A stretch of 5,064 bases of DNA, from assembly GCA_013698385.1 (NCBI GenBank), contig JACCVB010000088.1, positions 1-5,064 on the forward strand, given 5' to 3'. The notes under the pieces are model-generated. The model was not told where the DNA came from, did no database searches, and worked only from the letters and a program-made list of their open reading frames with translations. The position numbers were made by a program, and so were the translations under genes. This document shows, piece by piece, positions 1 to 4,659 of this stretch. This DNA comes from Chloroflexota bacterium (GTDB taxonomy: Bacteria; Chloroflexota; Limnocylindria; Limnocylindrales; CSP1-4). Numbering within the stretch: the first letter of the stretch is position 1; each line of letters begins with the position of its first letter.

Positions 1-180
1 CTGGTCGCGATCGATCTCGCGACCGTCGACGCGCGACCCGCGGCGGCCAGTGACACGGATCGGCTGCTCGCCCTGGAAGGGCGCGACGGGCGGTCGATGT
101 CGCTCGCCGCGGCGCTCGGCTCGATCCCCGCCTGGTGGCTTATCGGACGCCGATACCGGCGGATCGCCGTCCGGGACTAG
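1..180 (+). CDS. C-terminal end of an unidentified protein (5' truncated by window edge)
   Basis: The first reading frame is open from base 1 to a TAG at 178-180, giving the last 59 residues of a protein that begins outside the window. The codons are strongly G/C-ending, as expected for a real gene here. The tail contains an Asp/Arg-rich stretch (TDRLLALEGRDGRSM) and then a moderately hydrophobic segment (LAAALGSIPAWWLIG) followed by a basic end (RRYRRIAVRD). That pattern could be a C-terminal membrane helix with a positively charged cytoplasmic end, but it is short. I do not recognise the family. The gene converges on the M23 peptidase gene and the two 3' ends overlap by 41 bp, so at most one C-terminus is likely to be strongly constrained in the overlap. 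Confidence 0.6.
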   Translation: MVAIDLATVDARPAAASDTDRLLALEGRDGRSMSLAAALGSIPAWWLIGRRYRRIAVRD

Positions 181-1141
181 GTCCCGGGCGGGCGGCTTCG
201 GGCGACTTGCGTTGCGCGGGCAGGACGAGGAGCGGGTCCACTCGGGCGATTTCCAGGCCGGGCACCTTCATCCGCTTCACGACCTGGGGATCGATCGCGA
301 TCGTCGCGGTCTCCAGGGGGCTGAACAGGCCGTAGTGGAGGTGGCAGCCGGAGGCCCGGCCGGTGGCACCCTCGTACCCGAGCAGCTTGCCGGCCCGCAC
401 GACCTGGCCCGGCTTCACGACGACCTTGCCGAAGTGGGCGTAGATGCTCCGGTAGCCATTGCCGTCATCGATGACCACGACGATGGGCAGCGTGCCGTAC
501 AGGCCCTTCTCATCAAGACGGGCAAGGTACGGCTTGAGGTCGCCGACCCAGCCCATCTGGGCGTCGTAGCGGCGACCGGCCGCGAGGACCGTGCCGGCAT
601 GGGCCGCCACGACCCGATCGCCGCAGAACGTCGCGAGATCCAGGCCGTCGTGGAAGCGCTCGCCGTCCACGATGCGCGAACCCCACGGGGTCGGCCCGAA
701 GGGCAGGGTCAGTCGGCCATTCGGCAGGGGCCACTGGTACCCGGTCAGGGTCTGGACCGGGGCTGGGGTGGGGTGGGGCGTCGCTTTCGGAGTCGGCAGG
801 GGTGTGAGGCCGCGCGCGATGGGAGCCGGGCTTGGTCTCGCCCGTCCTGCCACTTGACCGGAGATCGATGCAACGCTGGGCGGGGCACCGGTGGCGGCCG
901 CTCCCTGGACCTCGCCGACCGGCGTGATGGAGCCGCCAGGACCAAGCGACGCGATGCCGACGATGACCGCGGCCGCGATGGTCGCGGCGATCCCGATCGA
1001 CGCGAGTCGACGCCGTGTCACACCCGCCCGGGACCCCCGCTCGCGATCACGCAGCGGGCGGGGCAAGGCAGCAAGTGGATCGGCCGGCCGTGCGGCGAGC
1101 CGCTGACGGGTCGGCTGCCGGAAAGGTGCTGGCACCAACAA
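140..1141 (-). CDS. Membrane-anchored M23 family metallopeptidase (LytM/peptidoglycan DD-endopeptidase-like)
   Basis: M23 enzymes are zinc peptidases that usually cut peptide cross-bridges in cell-wall peptidoglycan outside the membrane. The 333-residue product has a basic N-terminus, one hydrophobic helix at about residues 46-66 and a Pro/Thr/Ala-rich linker at about 100-130. The M23 domain runs from about 135 to 290. The motifs are present: H164-x3-D168 (HDGLDLA), YAHF with H236, and GCHLHYGLF with H267 and H269. By family knowledge H164, D168 and H269 are zinc ligands and H236/H267 are catalytic, so the enzyme looks active. A segment of about 30 residues (190-220) sits between two core strands and is longer than in minimal M23 domains. 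The TTG at 1141 is weakly supported, with no good ribosome site. GTG at 1021 would start right before the hydrophobic helix (VTRRRLASIG) and is a credible alternative. A role in wall remodelling is inferred. Confidence 0.9.
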   Translation of the reverse strand: MLVPAPFRQPTRQRLAARPADPLAALPRPLRDRERGSRAGVTRRRLASIGIAATIAAAVIVGIASLGPGGSITPVGEVQGAAATGAPPSVASISGQVAGRARPSPAPIARGLTPLPTPKATPHPTPAPVQTLTGYQWPLPNGRLTLPFGPTPWGSRIVDGERFHDGLDLATFCGDRVVAAHAGTVLAAGRRYDAQMGWVGDLKPYLARLDEKGLYGTLPIVVVIDDGNGYRSIYAHFGKVVVKPGQVVRAGKLLGYEGATGRASGCHLHYGLFSPLETATIAIDPQVVKRMKVPGLEIARVDPLLVLPAQRKSPEAARPGPSPGRRSAGIGVR

Positions 1142-1199
1142 TGTGTACCACCGAGCGGGCGACGACGCAAATGGACGCTCGCCGCTGGTAGTGCCGCGG

Positions 1200-1205
1200 T
1201 ATCAT
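1200..1205 (+). promoter_or_regulatory. Probable -10 element of the tRNA-Arg promoter
   Basis: TATCAT lies 11 bases before the first base of the tRNA acceptor stem, a natural distance for a transcript starting a few bases upstream of the mature 5' end. A matching -35 is not evident: the nearest TTGACA-like word (TGGACG at 1172-1177) is spaced 22 bases away. The call therefore rests on the -10 alone. Confidence 0.35.
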
Positions 1206-1216
1206 CCGCTGCGCAT

Positions 1217-1293
1217 CCGCCCGTAGCTCAGTGGATCAGAGCGACTGACTTCGGATCAGTAGGTCGGGGGTTCGAATCCCTCCGGGCGGGCCA
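1217..1293 (+). tRNA. tRNA-Arg (anticodon TCG)
   Basis: A full cloverleaf can be drawn. The acceptor stem is CCGCCCG (1217-1223) with CGGGCGG (1283-1289). The D stem is GCTC (1226-1229) with GAGC (1239-1242). The anticodon stem is ACTGA (1244-1248) with TCAGT (1256-1260). The loop CTTCGGA puts the anticodon TCG at 1251-1253. A five-base variable region follows, then the T stem GGGGG/CCCTC around the TTCGAAT loop (1271-1277), with one G-T pair. The discriminator base is G1290 and the CCA end is encoded at 1291-1293. It should read the arginine codon CGA, and CGG by wobble. The gene is divergent from the peptidase gene. A recombinase remnant sits immediately downstream, which suggests that the 3' half of this tRNA served as an integration site. 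Confidence 0.96.
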
Positions 1294-1311
1294 GATTCCA
1301 CGCACGAAAGT

Positions 1312-1335
1312 GGCCCTCCGGGCAATCCGGAGGCC
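1312..1335 (+). terminator. Hairpin after tRNA-Arg, possible terminator
   Basis: CCTCCGG (1315-1321) pairs with CCGGAGG (1327-1333) across a five-base loop. The stem extends by G-C pairs at the base if C1314 is bulged. It begins about 20 bases past the CCA end. The following TCTTGATT is only mildly T-rich, so intrinsic termination is plausible but not strong. Confidence 0.5.
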
Positions 1336-1347
1336 TCTTGATTCAGC

Positions 1348-1368
1348 CCGTACCCCCGTCCGTACCCC
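1348..1368. repeat. Two direct copies of CCGTACCCC
   Basis: CCGTACCCC occurs at 1348-1356 and again at 1360-1368, with starts 12 bases apart, about one helical turn. They lie between the tRNA 3' end and the stop codon of the integrase remnant. This is where tyrosine recombinases of tRNA-integrated elements often keep arm-type or excisionase sites. The repeat is seen directly; the role is inferred. Confidence 0.4.
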
Positions 1369-1371
1369 TAA

Positions 1372-1521
1372 TCAGCCCGACGCCATGTCGGGGCGCTGCG
1401 GGAGGATGGCGTCCATTCGAGCCGCTGACCGCTCGAGCATGGCCGGAGTCAAGTGCGCGTAGACGTCGGCCGTGGTGGCAATCTGCGAATGCCCGAGGAT
1501 CCGTGACACCACGCCGAGGTC
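1372..1521 (-). pseudogene. Tyrosine recombinase/phage integrase, C-terminal fragment
   Basis: The last ~50 codons before the TGA at 1372-1374 read as the end of a tyrosine recombinase. They include the box with the conserved histidine (VVSRILGHSQIATT) and, ten residues later, the tyrosine nucleophile in the ADVYAHL motif. A helical tail (LERSAARMDAIL) follows. By family knowledge a complete enzyme has 350-400 residues and also needs an arginine, a lysine and an H-x-x-R motif further upstream. None of these is present. The frame stays open upstream to 1740, but residues before about DLGVVS do not look like an integrase, so homology seems to break near 1521. It points towards the tRNA-Arg gene, the classical orientation for an element inserted at a tRNA 3' end. 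It cannot be catalytically active by itself. Confidence 0.82.
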
Positions 1522-1729
1522 CTCACCGTCATGCTGATCGAGTTCGGCGATGCCTTCGATTACACAGGTGCCGACTTCCGCGGTTGGTGCACCGACGCGG
1601 GGTTCCGGTCGGTCGACGTCCTTCCTCTCGCGGGCCCAGCAAGCGCTGGCATTGCCTACAAGTAACGGGTATCGCACCTTCGACCTCAGTGAACTCGCGG
1701 CCGGGTCCGGCGACTCGGCAAAGGTCAAA
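1522..1729. other. Junction segment without a recognisable gene
   Basis: This stretch lies between the last integrase-like codons and the first cyclase-like codons. Open frames cross it on both strands, but their translations resemble neither neighbour nor any family I know. It is probably scrambled DNA left by a deletion that joined two unrelated genes. Confidence 0.4.
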
Positions 1730-2027
1730 ACGACCCGCACGGAGGTGGCCCGTCATCGCGGGCGCGAGGTGGATACCGCCGGGGACGGTCTCCTCGCGGT
1801 CTTCGACGGGCCCGCTCGAACGGTTCGCTGCGCCTTCGCCATCCGGGATGCTGTCCGCTCGCTCGCCCTCGAGGTGCGCGCCGGAGCGCACACGGGCGAG
1901 GTCGAGGTCAGCGACCAGAAGGTCACAGGTATCGCCGTCCACATCGGCCGGCTGACCTGGTCGCCAGCAGCCTCCAACCCACAAAGCAGCTGGTCGATGG
2001 TCCTGACGAAGCCGGACTCGTGCTTTA
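1730..2027 (+). pseudogene. Class III adenylate/guanylate cyclase domain, degraded fragment
   Basis: Class III cyclases make cyclic AMP or GMP from ATP or GTP. The frame passing 1730-1951 encodes a clear middle portion of this domain: ARHRGREVDTAGDGLLAVF, then a helix rich in Ala/Arg (TVRCAFAIRDAVRSL), then RAGAHTGEVEV and GIAVHIGR. The GDG loop carries the second metal-binding aspartate of the family. The usual opening motif with the first metal-binding aspartate (FTDIVGST-like) is not found upstream in any frame. After HIGR the frame makes no sense. In another frame, codons from 1953 read DLVASSL, resembling the family's later DLVAGSGL-like stretch, as if about 15 codons were lost with a frame change; that frame stops at 2025-2027. 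Many such proteins carry the cyclase at the end of a larger multidomain sensor. Here no partner domain remains and activity is very unlikely. The DLVASSL match is short and could be chance. Confidence 0.72.
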
Positions 2028-2079
2028 GCAAATCCACCGCCCACTTATGGCGTTGCGGATTGGTGAGAGACTGGCAGTC

Positions 2080-2331
2080 ATGTCTCACGTCACTCACCTG
2101 CGCTTGACGGACTCGGCACTCGACTTCTGGGTCGACGTTCGGCTACGCCGGCTCAACCGGCCTTGGCTGGCCGTCGCGGACCTAGCCGGCACGCCCGATG
2201 TTGGGATGTCGACGGACCCGAATCTTGCTGTCCTGTTCTCCCTGTCTGCACTGGATCGTGCAACTGATGACCTTGGTCATCGTCGGTCAACCCGAACAAG
2301 AGGGGTGTCCCGCCAGCGGACGAGAGGTTGA
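2080..2331 (+). CDS. Possible small protein with a VDVR..RRLN..WLAVADL motif, unknown function
   Basis: An open frame with an ATG at 2080 (or 2047) encodes about 83 residues. Its middle, FWVDVRLRRLN followed by PWLAVADLAGTPDVGMSTDP and a helix (NLAVLFSLSALDRATDDL), has the balanced composition of a real protein. It loosely recalls short hypothetical proteins of the form strand-strand-helix in which a WLAVADL-like strand is followed by an acidic PDVG turn. The final ~20 residues (Arg/Thr/Gly-rich) look non-genuine, so the frame may be a fragment. The only ribosome-site candidate is GGTGAGAG at 2062-2069, a little far from the 2080 ATG. It sits among pseudogenes, so it could itself be a relic. 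Family resemblance is from memory and unverified. Confidence 0.3.
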   Translation: MSHVTHLRLTDSALDFWVDVRLRRLNRPWLAVADLAGTPDVGMSTDPNLAVLFSLSALDRATDDLGHRRSTRTRGVSRQRTRG

Positions 2332-2522
2332 GCCGGCACTCGGGGCAGCTGCATGGGCTTCCCCAGTGGTCGTCGAGCGAGGGTCGAAGGCGATCCGGCG
2401 GCCTTGCGGTGTAGGCACACACGTACATGGGGATCGGGAACGTCGGCGATCTGAACGAATGCAGACTTCGGACCGGGCGCACGACAGCACATCGGAGCCA
2501 ATTGTCTGAGACTCCCTAACGG
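2332..2522. other. Intergenic stretch with no supported gene
   Basis: Several overlapping short open frames cross this stretch on both strands, but none has a ribosome site, coherent composition or a recognisable motif. A minus-strand frame includes a CxCPEC-like run reminiscent of a zinc ribbon, which I judged too short to call. Confidence 0.35.
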
Positions 2523-2550
2523 TTGACGATGTATCGTGGTGCGATAGATT
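2523..2550 (+). promoter_or_regulatory. Sigma70-like promoter overlapping a TATCG-N5-CGATA operator-like palindrome
   Basis: TTGACG (2523-2528) and TAGATT (2545-2550) are separated by 16 bases, five and four matches to the bacterial -35 and -10 consensus. Within the spacer and touching the -10 lies an inverted repeat, TATCG (2532-2536) and CGATA (2542-2546), with centres about one helical turn apart. A dimeric repressor bound there would block polymerase. PadR-type regulators often use short TATC/GATA-ending palindromes, but no regulator gene is present here. The promoter most likely drives the membrane protein gene starting at 2709. Confidence 0.5.
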
Positions 2551-2555
2551 TCACC

Positions 2556-2589
2556 CGCGGCGCGCCTGTCAAACTCCGGATGCGCCGCG
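2556..2589 (+). promoter_or_regulatory. 8-bp hairpin in the 5' leader of the membrane protein gene
   Basis: CGCGGCGC (2556-2563) is perfectly complementary to GCGCCGCG (2582-2589) with an 18-base loop. It sits immediately downstream of the proposed promoter, so it would form at the very 5' end of the transcript. It could stabilise the messenger or be an operator half-site pair. No T-run follows, so it is not an intrinsic terminator. Confidence 0.35.
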
Positions 2590-2616
2590 ATCTCATACTC
2601 CGATCAGCACGCAGGA

Positions 2617-2709
2617 GTGGAGGCGGGTGGCCTCATTGCCGGATCCGCGTTGGCGTATGCGGTGCCAACCGACCAGGCGGCCGAGCCGCTCAAATCTGAG
2701 GTGAAGTGA
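2617..2709 (+). CDS. Tiny open frame overlapping the next gene by TGATG (leader peptide or gene remnant)
   Basis: A frame open from the stop at 2545 to TGA at 2707-2709 overlaps the ATG of the membrane protein gene by one base (TGATG), a layout typical of translational coupling. From the GTG at 2617 it would give 30 residues beginning VEAGGLIAGSALAYAVPTDQ and ending EPLKSEVK. A hydrophobic run is followed by a charged tail, and the codons are mostly G/C-ending. No spaced ribosome site precedes this GTG, since GCAGGA abuts it. It may therefore be the surviving end of a lost upstream gene rather than a working leader peptide. The ribosome site of the downstream gene (GAGGTGA, 2698-2704) lies inside it. 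Confidence 0.3.
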   Translation: MEAGGLIAGSALAYAVPTDQAAEPLKSEVK

Positions 2710-3551
2710 TGGCGGACGCGATGGTCATCGCAGACTCACGGGCAGCGGCGAGGGTGAGCAAGCAAACCCGGTTCTCACCGACCGGCGAGGTGCTGCGCGA
2801 CATCGCCCGGGGCGGCATCTCGGGCGCGATCGTCGGCATCGCCGTCGGTGGCCTCGGCGGCCGGGTCGTGATGCGAGTGGTGGCGATCCTCCACCCGGAT
2901 GCCGTTGGTGCGCTCACGGAAAACGGAAACAGGATCGGCCACATCACGGTCGGCGGGACACTCTTTCTGGTTCTCTTCGGGCTGATCTCATGCGCCCTCG
3001 CCGGGGCGCTCTGGGTCATCGTCAGCCCCTCGATCCCCGGGCATACTGGGGTCCGGGCGTTGCTGACGGCAGGTATCGCGATCACCATCGGGACGCCACT
3101 GCTCATCATCGGCAGGAACCCTGACTTCGTGATCCTGGATCACGACCCGAGGGTGGTGTCGCTGCTCGTCGCGCTCGTGGGCTTGATCGGCCTGTCCATA
3201 GCGCTACTTGACAGTTGGCTGGACCGACGGCTCCCCCACGCTTTCACGGGTCGGAAGGGACCGGCTGTGTTCTATGCGACCGTCACGCTGATGGGGGCGG
3301 TGCTGGTCCTCCCGTTCGTGCTGCTCGTGTTCCTCACCTCGGACGAGTATCAGTTGCCGCTCCGGGCAGGCTATGCGCTGCTCGTGGTGGGCCTGTGCAC
3401 CGCCACCTGGTGGGGACTCCGCGTCCGGGGGCGAGCGACTACGCCACCGGGTCTGGTGGTCGCGGCTCGTGGAGCCCTTCTGGGCGCCATCATCTTGGGC
3501 ATGTTGACGTCAGCCCCACATATCTCGCGCGCGCTCGGGGCGCCGTCCTGA
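2709..3551 (+). CDS. Multi-pass integral membrane protein of unknown function
   Basis: The 280-residue product begins with a hydrophilic stretch of ~33 residues. About seven hydrophobic segments follow, near residues 36-60, 80-106, 115-135, 149-168, 187-209, 220-238 and 249-268. The first contains a glycine-rich run with an arginine pair (VGGLGGRVVMRVVAIL). Next comes a short outward or inward loop (LHPDAVGALTENGNRIGHITVGGTL) that looks like the conserved signature of the family. I recall similar GGRxVMR...T(D/E)NGxxxGxxTxGGTL sequences only as hypothetical proteins of high-GC bacteria; no transporter or enzyme motif is visible. The ATG at 2709 is chosen because GAGGTGA (2698-2704) is correctly spaced; the GTG at 2706 is too close to it. 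The gene looks intact, is preceded by a good promoter at 2523-2550, and is alone in its transcription unit apart from the tiny coupled frame. Confidence 0.85.
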   Translation: MADAMVIADSRAAARVSKQTRFSPTGEVLRDIARGGISGAIVGIAVGGLGGRVVMRVVAILHPDAVGALTENGNRIGHITVGGTLFLVLFGLISCALAGALWVIVSPSIPGHTGVRALLTAGIAITIGTPLLIIGRNPDFVILDHDPRVVSLLVALVGLIGLSIALLDSWLDRRLPHAFTGRKGPAVFYATVTLMGAVLVLPFVLLVFLTSDEYQLPLRAGYALLVVGLCTATWWGLRVRGRATTPPGLVVAARGALLGAIILGMLTSAPHISRALGAPS

Positions 3552-3574
3552 CCTGCTGGCCAGGCTCGAGGCTC

Positions 3575-3594
3575 GGAACGAGAATTACTCGTCC
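3575..3594 (+). terminator. Weak hairpin after the membrane protein gene
   Basis: ACGAG (3578-3582) pairs with CTCGT (3588-3592) over AATTA, and GG/CC can extend the stem if one base is bulged. It starts 24 bases after the stop codon, where a terminator would be expected. No T-tract follows, so the support is weak. Confidence 0.25.
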
Positions 3595-3605
3595 GCGCGT
3601 CCGCT

Positions 3606-3801
3606 TTAGGTCAGCTGCTCGGTGGTGAGGCCTGAGCGCGCTCGACGATCGGCGAGATGCCGCTTCGCGGTGCTAGGCCGGATGCCGAGGCGCTCCTCGG
3701 CGTCTGGCACGAATCCGCCGCGGCGACGAGGCGGCCAGGACGTCGCCCTGTCGAGCGGTCCGAGTCCGCGCGAATGCGCCGCGCAGGTACGCGTCCCTCA
3801 T
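3606..3801 (-). pseudogene. Small LuxR-type helix-turn-helix protein, broken by a frameshift
   Basis: Reading the minus strand to the TAA at 3608-3606 gives AEERLGIRPSTAKRHLADRR followed by ARSGLTTEQLT. This is a clear GerE/LuxR-like recognition helix and dimer-side helix. The start of the domain lies in a different frame: from ATG at 3801, preceded by GAGGCGG, codons read MRDAYLRGAFARTRTARQGD followed by VLAA. That resembles the TPRQRxVLAA opening of such domains. Joining the two requires skipping one base (or a two-base loss) near 3720-3730, after VLAA. Rejoined, the product would be about 64-65 residues, the size of stand-alone HTH regulators that bind DNA without a receiver domain. As written, no single frame encodes the domain. 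A sequencing or assembly error could mimic this. It faces away from the DHFR-family fragment. Confidence 0.6.
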
Positions 3802-4003
3802 GCCAGCCGCCTCGCCGCGGGAGCCACTCATCGCGGCCTTCGATGGGCATCTGGTAGGTTGCTTTCGCGCGTCGGCTCGTCGCGGGGGCGCCATGACAAC
3901 CTCTTCGGGTAGCGCCAGTCCGTCGCGCAGGCATGGGCGTGAGGCCAACCCGAAGGAGCTCCGGCTCCACCACCACGAAGTAGTCATCAAGGAGGGATGG
4001 TCC
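3802..4003. other. Intergenic segment between divergent HTH and DHFR-family relics
   Basis: This 202-base stretch should hold the promoters of both divergent genes. I see no convincing -35/-10 pair on either strand. Open frames cross it, including one continuous with the DHFR-family frame, but the translation upstream of 4004 has no family resemblance. Confidence 0.35.
3991..3997 (+). promoter_or_regulatory. Strong ribosome binding site deciding the GTG start at 4004
   Basis: GGAGGGA lies six bases before the GTG at 4004. This places the start of the DHFR-family frame there, rather than at the upstream ATG of the longer open frame (3800). Confidence 0.65.
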
Positions 4004-4258
4004 GTGGCAGTGCGTGTCGACCTGAACATCTCGCTCGACGGCTTCGCGACGACGACGGACCAGACGCCCGACGACCCGTTCGGGCAGGACTGGGGGCGCC
4101 TCGTGGCCGCCTACATCGCGACCCGCACGTTCCGGGCCCGCGTGCTGCACGACACGAGCGGTGCGGGCACGACCGGCATCGACGATCAGTACGCCGAGGA
4201 GTACTTCGCTGAGATCGGGGCGAAGATCATGGGCGCTGGCATGTTCGGGTTGCACACC
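4004..4258 (+). pseudogene. Dihydrofolate reductase/RibD C-terminal family protein, N-terminal fragment
   Basis: From the GTG at 4004 the product opens with a typical first strand and signature (VAVRVDLNISLDGFATTTDQ). It continues through a PDDPFGQDWGRLVAAY helix, a HDTSGAGTTGIDD loop and IGAKIMGAGMFG, the family's equivalent of the nucleotide-contacting Gly-rich segment. This matches the N-terminal ~85 residues of DHFR-family reductases of roughly 180-210 residues, which bind NADPH; many are uncharacterised dehydrogenases. Homology stops sharply after FGLHT at about 4258, where a full-length member would continue with a Pro/Trp-rich loop and four more strands. The frame itself stays open to a TAG at 4520-4522, but that part is an off-frame reading of the next gene. 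The cofactor fold is therefore incomplete and activity is not expected. A deletion junction at about 4259 is inferred. Confidence 0.78.
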
Positions 4259-4317
4259 ATAGCGCCCAGCGATCGGGCCCCTGGCCTGCCTCGGGCACCA
4301 ACGAACCATCGAGCGAC

Positions 4318-4659
4318 ATGCCCAAGCCTGACGAACACGACGCCACCCTCGCCCGCTGGCGATCAAGGGAGCGCGCGCTGGAGCGGGGACTCGGCCCCGA
4401 AGTCATCCGCAGGCTCGATGACCTGCGCCGCCAGCACGCCGCGGAAGCGGCGGCGACCGAAACCACCAACACCGTCCTCGTCCAGGAGGCTGCGGAAGGG
4501 CTCGCCGGCTCTGCCCGGTTAGGCGCGTCGCTCCGCACCGACAGACACGCGCCGGCCGCGCGCAACGTGCGCGACACATCGGCGCGGCCACCGGTGGTGC
4601 GTCAACCTGACCGGACCCCACCCCGACGCACCGCACCCGCCCAAAGCCGAACGCCCTGA
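4318..4659 (+). CDS. Hydrophilic helical protein of unknown function, possibly 5' truncated
   Basis: The ATG at 4318 opens a 113-residue frame. The first ~65 residues have strong coding character, with nearly all codons G/C-ending, and are highly charged and helical (PDEHDATLARWRSRERALER, then GPEVIRRLDDLRRQHAAEAA). This is suggestive of a coiled coil. The last ~45 residues are Pro/Arg/Thr-rich and disordered-looking and may not be conserved. No good ribosome site precedes 4318. The same frame is open upstream to 4213, with plausible residues (SGTNEPSSD) just before the Met, so this may be the tail of a larger gene whose front was lost at the junction with the DHFR fragment. I do not recognise the family. 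Confidence 0.5.
   Translation: MPKPDEHDATLARWRSRERALERGLGPEVIRRLDDLRRQHAAEAAATETTNTVLVQEAAEGLAGSARLGASLRTDRHAPAARNVRDTSARPPVVRQPDRTPPRRTAPAQSRTP

Noticed and set aside
50..1462. A 470-codon plus-strand open frame, the longest in the window.
   Set aside because: It is antisense to the M23 gene, which has clear catalytic motifs, and it reads straight through the tRNA-Arg. Its product is Arg/Gly/Ala-rich without family resemblance: a high-GC shadow.
1372..1740. Calling the whole 122-codon minus-strand frame an integrase.
   Set aside because: Only the last ~50 codons resemble a recombinase; the upstream part shows no conserved box and overlaps the junction with the cyclase fragment.
2153..2482. 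A minus-strand frame with CSCPEC, like half of a zinc ribbon.
   Set aside because: There is only one cysteine cluster, no partner CxxC, no ribosome site, and the flanking residues have random-looking composition.
2580..2699. An ATG-started 39-codon leader frame ending just before the membrane gene.
   Set aside because: The ATG lies in the hairpin loop with no ribosome site and the product is Arg/Gly-rich; the TGATG-coupled frame in another register is the better candidate.
3611..4366. A 251-codon minus-strand open frame.
   Set aside because: It lies antisense to the DHFR-family fragment and only skirts the HTH in the wrong frame. One stretch (DDYFVVVEPELLRVGL) looks protein-like but is the complement of the noncoding leader; there is no family match.
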